DNA from: Candidatus Nanohalarchaeota archaeon
GTDB lineage: Archaea; EX4484-52; B79-G9
Direction of reading: 5' to 3'
Assembly: GCA_030634545.1 (NCBI GenBank)
Contig: DAOWAN010000011.1
Location: 1 to 34,165, forward strand
DNA: 34,165 nucleotides
Both the position numbers and the translations under genes were made by a program. The notes under the pieces were generated by a model. The model was not told where the DNA came from. It did not search any database and saw nothing but the letters and a program-made list of their open reading frames with translations. Below are positions 31,489 through 34,165 of this stretch, piece by piece (positions within the stretch are counted from its first letter, which is position 1; each line of letters begins with the position of its first letter).

Positions 31489-31725
31489 CTAATAATCAAG
31501 AATCCCTATATCCTTACCGATCTCAACCCACGCCCATGCCCAGATGACTGCCTCAAACGCGCGGATGTAGTCCTTTTGAGAGCAGAAGTGTTCAGAATCA
31601 GAGATATATGCATTGATATTTACCAGATACTTCTCCCCTTTCTCAGATTTAGGCGTAATACTCAGCGCACGCAGTTTCCCCTGCCACTTTTCAGTCTCAT
31701 GTATCAGTCTTTTTTCAGTATCCAT
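31489..31725 (-). CDS. DUF357 family protein
   Basis: A 78-residue helical protein with the DUF357 signature INAYISDSEHFCSQKDYIRA followed by FEAVIWAWAWVEIGKDIG. DUF357 is an archaeal family of two-helix proteins with no established function. The ATG lies 11 bases after the dph5 stop and is preceded by GGAG and AGGTG, so it is translated from the dph5 transcript. Confidence 0.9.
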   Translation of the reverse strand: MDTEKRLIHETEKWQGKLRALSITPKSEKGEKYLVNINAYISDSEHFCSQKDYIRAFEAVIWAWAWVEIGKDIGILDY

Positions 31726-31736
31726 TATCTCCGCAC

Positions 31737-32465
31737 CTATAGTGTTTCTAGGAATTCAACTTCAGTAAAATGAAGTTTCCCGGGAATCACAATTGTATGT
31801 GGAAGCGCCCCAAAATCCATTTTCTTTAGATTCTCTATAGTATCATATTTGATAAGAGAATCACATCCAAGATGAGCTGCAACAACAAGTTTAGTCTTAT
31901 TGGAAAATATCTTACCTTTCATTTTTTCTTCCAGATCCAAAAGAATCTCAATCGCAGTATTAGCAGTCATGCCTATATCAAGCAGAAGAAGTGTATGAAC
32001 CCCGCACTCTACGTTCTCCTTCAGGTTAGAGTATGGTGTAGTCGGAAAATAATTCACTTGCGGCAATGGCAGAGATACTGTCTTTCCGAACTTGTAAAGC
32101 TGTAGACCCGTTTCAGCAATAGCTGTAAATATTGATGATGCATGTATAACTTTTACTTTTACACCAGATTTTCTGGCATCAATCATGATTTGCGTATGAG
32201 TAGTTGCAGACAATGCATCGCCCCCAACAAGAAATGCCGTATCCTGTTCTTTAGCGCAATCAAGTATCATATCCTCCTCCTCAACCTGCGCCCTATCCAG
32301 CACTTGTATTTTTTTCCCAGCCAGTTTTTCAAGAGCCTCAATATTCACATTCACCGGGCATGTATAGAATTCCGCAAATATCTTCTTGCTCTTTTTAAGC
32401 GCATCAATAGCCTTTTGCGATATATCGCGCTCATCATATATCCCTGTACCTATCATGTAAAGCAT
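31737..32465 (-). CDS. dph5: Diphthine synthase
   Basis: A 242-residue SAM-dependent methyltransferase of the tetrapyrrole-methylase fold. It opens MLYMIGTGIYDERDIS, with GGDALSATTH (the usual GGDPLSATTH with Pro changed to Ala), then HASSIFTAIAETGLQLYKFG and TLLLLDIG. Dph5 methylates the modified histidine of elongation factor 2 during diphthamide synthesis, a pathway restricted to archaea and eukaryotes. Length and motifs are normal. It shares a single palindromic TATA element with the divergent trm5 gene, and both are predicted to be leaderless. The stop is TAG. Confidence 0.96.
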   Translation of the reverse strand: MLYMIGTGIYDERDISQKAIDALKKSKKIFAEFYTCPVNVNIEALEKLAGKKIQVLDRAQVEEEDMILDCAKEQDTAFLVGGDALSATTHTQIMIDARKSGVKVKVIHASSIFTAIAETGLQLYKFGKTVSLPLPQVNYFPTTPYSNLKENVECGVHTLLLLDIGMTANTAIEILLDLEEKMKGKIFSNKTKLVVAAHLGCDSLIKYDTIENLKKMDFGALPHTIVIPGKLHFTEVEFLETL

Positions 32466-32484
32466 AGTATCTCTGATTTGCGTA

Positions 32485-32495
32485 ATTTTAAAATA
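32485..32495. promoter_or_regulatory. Shared bidirectional TATA element for dph5 and trm5
   Basis: The palindrome ATTTTAAAAT is centred about 25 bases from the dph5 ATG (32465, minus) and about 27 bases from the trm5 ATG (32517, plus). One symmetric element can therefore place the initiation site at both start codons; the whole divergent gap is only 51 bases. Confidence 0.65.
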
Positions 32496-32516
32496 ATATG
32501 GTTCGCATCTATTATC

Positions 32517-33392
32517 ATGAATCTTAAGGATAAGCTTTCAGCTACATTGTCAGGTGACGAGATTGATGCACTGGACAGGTCTTTTGAGGTCATCGGAGAC
32601 ATAGGGATAATAGAGCCGCAAGAATCTCTAGTCAAATGGAAACACGAAATTGCAAAAGCACTGGTATCCATCCAAAATCATCTGAAAGTCGTTCTGATGA
32701 AAACAGGTGATGTCTCCGGGAAATTCCGTGTACCTGAGTATGAGGTAGTTTATGAGTCTAAGAATCGCGACTTTTCATGGGTGCCAAAAGGATTCCGACC
32801 ATCAAAACCTACCCAGACAGTTCATAGAGAGCATGGATGCCGGTTTAAGATAGACCCTACCTCCGCTTATTTTTCAAGCAAACTCGCACATGAAAGGGGA
32901 AGGATAAGAGATCTTGTCTGCGATGGTGAGAGGATACTTTGCCTTTTTGCCGGTGTCGGACCATTTGCGATTGTCACTGCGCGCTCAAAAGATGTAAAAG
33001 TTACCGGGGTTGAAATTAACCCCGATGCAGTCTCTTTTTTCAGGGAAAATATCATACTCAACAAAGTAACAGATAAAGTAGATATTCTTCTGGGTGATGT
33101 TTCAGATGTGCTTTCAAAAATAGATGGTAAATTTGACAGGATAATGATGCCTGCGCCCAAGAATGCATGCGATTTTTTAGAACCTGCACTAAAAAAGACA
33201 AAAATCGGAACCATAGTGCATCTTTACTGTTTTTTAAGTGAAGAAGAAGTCAGCACCGCCGCACAGATGATTTCAGACAGATGCAAAAATGCCGGTTACA
33301 ATGTAGAGATTTTGCTAGTCCGCAAATGCGGAAATATAGGACCGTATCATTACCGCATCGTTATTGATTTCAAAGTATTGAGTAAAGATTAA
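32517..33392 (+). CDS. trm5: tRNA (guanine-37-N1) methyltransferase, Trm5 type, lacking domain D1
   Basis: The ATG at 32517 is chosen because the longer frame (from 32142) runs through dph5. The 291-residue protein has the D2 sequence VIGDIGIIEPQESL, VSGKFRVPEYEVVYES and HREHGCRFKIDPTSAYFS. The Rossmann methyltransferase domain follows, with LCLFAGVGPFAIV (AdoMet motif I), VTGVEINPDAV and the MMPAPKNACDFL catalytic-loop region. Trm5 makes m1G37 in tRNAs, which prevents +1 frameshifting. Archaeal Trm5 is usually longer, with an N-terminal D1 domain that senses the tRNA elbow, and none is visible here. The downstream tRNA-Pro has G37, the expected substrate base. Confidence 0.9.
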   Translation: MNLKDKLSATLSGDEIDALDRSFEVIGDIGIIEPQESLVKWKHEIAKALVSIQNHLKVVLMKTGDVSGKFRVPEYEVVYESKNRDFSWVPKGFRPSKPTQTVHREHGCRFKIDPTSAYFSSKLAHERGRIRDLVCDGERILCLFAGVGPFAIVTARSKDVKVTGVEINPDAVSFFRENIILNKVTDKVDILLGDVSDVLSKIDGKFDRIMMPAPKNACDFLEPALKKTKIGTIVHLYCFLSEEEVSTAAQMISDRCKNAGYNVEILLVRKCGNIGPYHYRIVIDFKVLSKD

Positions 33393-33430
33393 AATGTTTT
33401 GCTGACCAATTATGTACAGACAAAACTAAA

Positions 33431-33580
33431 GGGACCTTAGGGTAGCTTCGTGCGGGAAAGTATTTGTCTTGCGCGCTATATTGGTCATCCTTCCAGCTCG
33501 GGGAGCTGGTGACCTGTGTTCAAAACATGCGTACGTAAATGTATCTGGCGGCGCATGGGAATATCACAGGGGTCCCACCA
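33431..33580 (+). tRNA. tRNA-Pro (GGG) with two introns, in D-loop and T-loop
   Basis: The acceptor stem is GGGACCT (33431-33437) with GGGTCCC (33570-33576), then A73 and an encoded CCA (33578-33580). The D-stem is GGGT (33440-33443) with ATCC (33487-33490). The anticodon arm is CCAGC (33493-33497), loop TCGGGGA, GCTGG (33505-33509), reading anticodon GGG with C at position 33 and G37. The T-stem is CTGTG (33514-33518) with CACAG (33565-33569). Intron 1 is about 33449-33480 (32 bases; 34 would give the usual 9-base D-loop). Its bulge-helix-bulge has TAGC/GCTA as central helix, bulges TTC and TAT, and GTGC/GCGC as inner helix. Intron 2 is 33525-33563 (39 bases), with outer helix CTGTG/CACAG, bulges AAA and TAT and inner helix CATGCG/CGCATG. 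Splicing it restores the T-loop TTCAAAT. Confidence 0.9.
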
Positions 33581-33608
33581 TTTTCTTTGGTCATTGGCAA
33601 TGAAAAGA

Positions 33609-33616
33609 TTTATATA
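33609..33616 (+). promoter_or_regulatory. TATA box of the third ATPase gene
   Basis: TTTATATA is centred 27 bases before the ATG at 33640 and predicts a leaderless transcript. Confidence 0.65.
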
Positions 33617-33639
33617 CTATAACCCCCATTATACATGCC

Positions 33640-34165
33640 ATGATTATACAAAGACCAGTTATTGCAGCGCGAGTGAATGACTCAAAGAAATGGGTTATGG
33701 TTTATGGCAGGCGCAAGACGGGGAAGACATTTCTTGTAAAGAATTTTGTTGCGCATGATGAGTATTTTTTCGTGAAAAGAGACAGAACTATAATATCCAG
33801 TTCAAGTGAAACAGTAATTACTTATGAAACATTCATTGAAATTCTTAAAATACGAATTCGTGAGAATAAGGTTGTTATTGTTGATGAGTTCCATAGGTTA
33901 GGGGATGATTTTTTTGATTTTTTGCATTATACTGAAAAAAATGGTAAGATAATATTAATATCCTCAACGCTTTTCTTGTCAAAAAAACTGTATTCAGAAC
34001 ATTCGCCATTGCTTGGTTTTTTTGCTGAAATTCCAATAAGTCTGATAAGTATGGATGATTGTTTTTTTGAACTTGGAAAATATAAGTTTTCTAAAAAGCA
34101 GTTTGTTGAATTGGCAGTGCTTTTGAAAGAGCCGCTTGCGATTGACTACTTTGATGAAAAAGAAA
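33640..34165 (+). CDS. Archaeal AAA ATPase, N-terminal part (cut by window edge)
   Basis: The frame from the ATG at 33640 stays open to the end of the window (175 codons). MIIQRPVIAARVNDSKKWVM leads into Walker A GRRKTGKT (23-30), and Walker B is VVIVDEFH (78-85). A sensor-like strand (KIILISSTLFLS) and the FELGKYKFSKKQFVELAVLL segment follow. This matches archaeal P-loop ATPases related to the DUF4143 and DUF234 types, but the C-terminal half needed to assign it is outside the window. It is the third ATPase of this broad kind here. No palindromic operator like those before the other two was seen. Confidence 0.8.
   Translation, partial: MIIQRPVIAARVNDSKKWVMVYGRRKTGKTFLVKNFVAHDEYFFVKRDRTIISSSSETVITYETFIEILKIRIRENKVVIVDEFHRLGDDFFDFLHYTEKNGKIILISSTLFLSKKLYSEHSPLLGFFAEIPISLISMDDCFFELGKYKFSKKQFVELAVLLKEPLAIDYFDEKE

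Noticed and set aside
32142-32516. Upstream extension of the trm5 frame
   Set aside because: It would run through the start of dph5 and past the shared TATA element; similarity to Trm5 begins after the ATG at 32517.

Overview
The window is archaeal. It carries a diphthine synthase (Dph5), a Trm5-type tRNA m1G37 methyltransferase, a DUF357 protein, a class III (type IV pilin-like) signal peptide of the QxSxEx2L kind, TATA boxes placed about 26 bases before start codons (mostly leaderless genes), and a tRNA-Pro gene interrupted by two bulge-helix-bulge introns. AT-rich composition, small polytopic membrane proteins and many lineage-specific proteins suggest a DPANN- or Altiarchaeota-like lineage. 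That placement is an inference from memory of such proteins and was not checked by search.

Layout. 1-773: C-terminal end of a VirB4/HerA-like ATPase, followed by a YhcG-type nuclease and a 948-residue coiled-coil protein. 4780-5656: a broken RNA-ligase fragment and about 700 bp without a gene that holds a cluster of TTTGACAGTT repeats. 5657-10026: a large exported Ig-like surface protein and an overlapping polytopic membrane protein. 10232-11905 (minus) and 12767-15875 (plus): two divergent runs of short proteins with pilin-like N-terminal anchors, several with Cys-rich tails, flanking a small soluble protein. 15942-17374: two coiled-coil cytoplasmic proteins. 17426-22034: three related four-TM proteins interleaved with a DUF4143 AAA ATPase and a radical SAM/SPASM protein. 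22178-23224: a decayed gene and an MntA-HepT toxin-antitoxin pair whose hepT has an early stop. 23313-25841: an IS5-family element disrupted by an IS66-family element. 25932-29049: a membrane protein and two soluble proteins that look like more parts of the same system. 29521-31403: a PH-domain membrane protein and a second DUF4143 ATPase, each preceded by the same double operator. 31489-33580: DUF357, dph5, divergent trm5 and tRNA-Pro. 33640 to the end: the start of a third ATPase.

How the parts may work together. The motor ATPase, pilin-like anchored proteins, long coiled coils, Ig-like surface protein and small polytopic membrane proteins read like one envelope-spanning assembly or secretion/adhesion machine. 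This is the best candidate for an undescribed system. Its individual proteins are mostly unrecognised, so the function is inferred from architecture and neighbourhood only. Base composition of the plus strand switches from C/A-rich to G/T-rich near 12 kb, inside the divergent gap of this locus, which is compatible with a replication origin. The 31.5-33.6 kb block is ordinary translation-factor and tRNA modification housekeeping.
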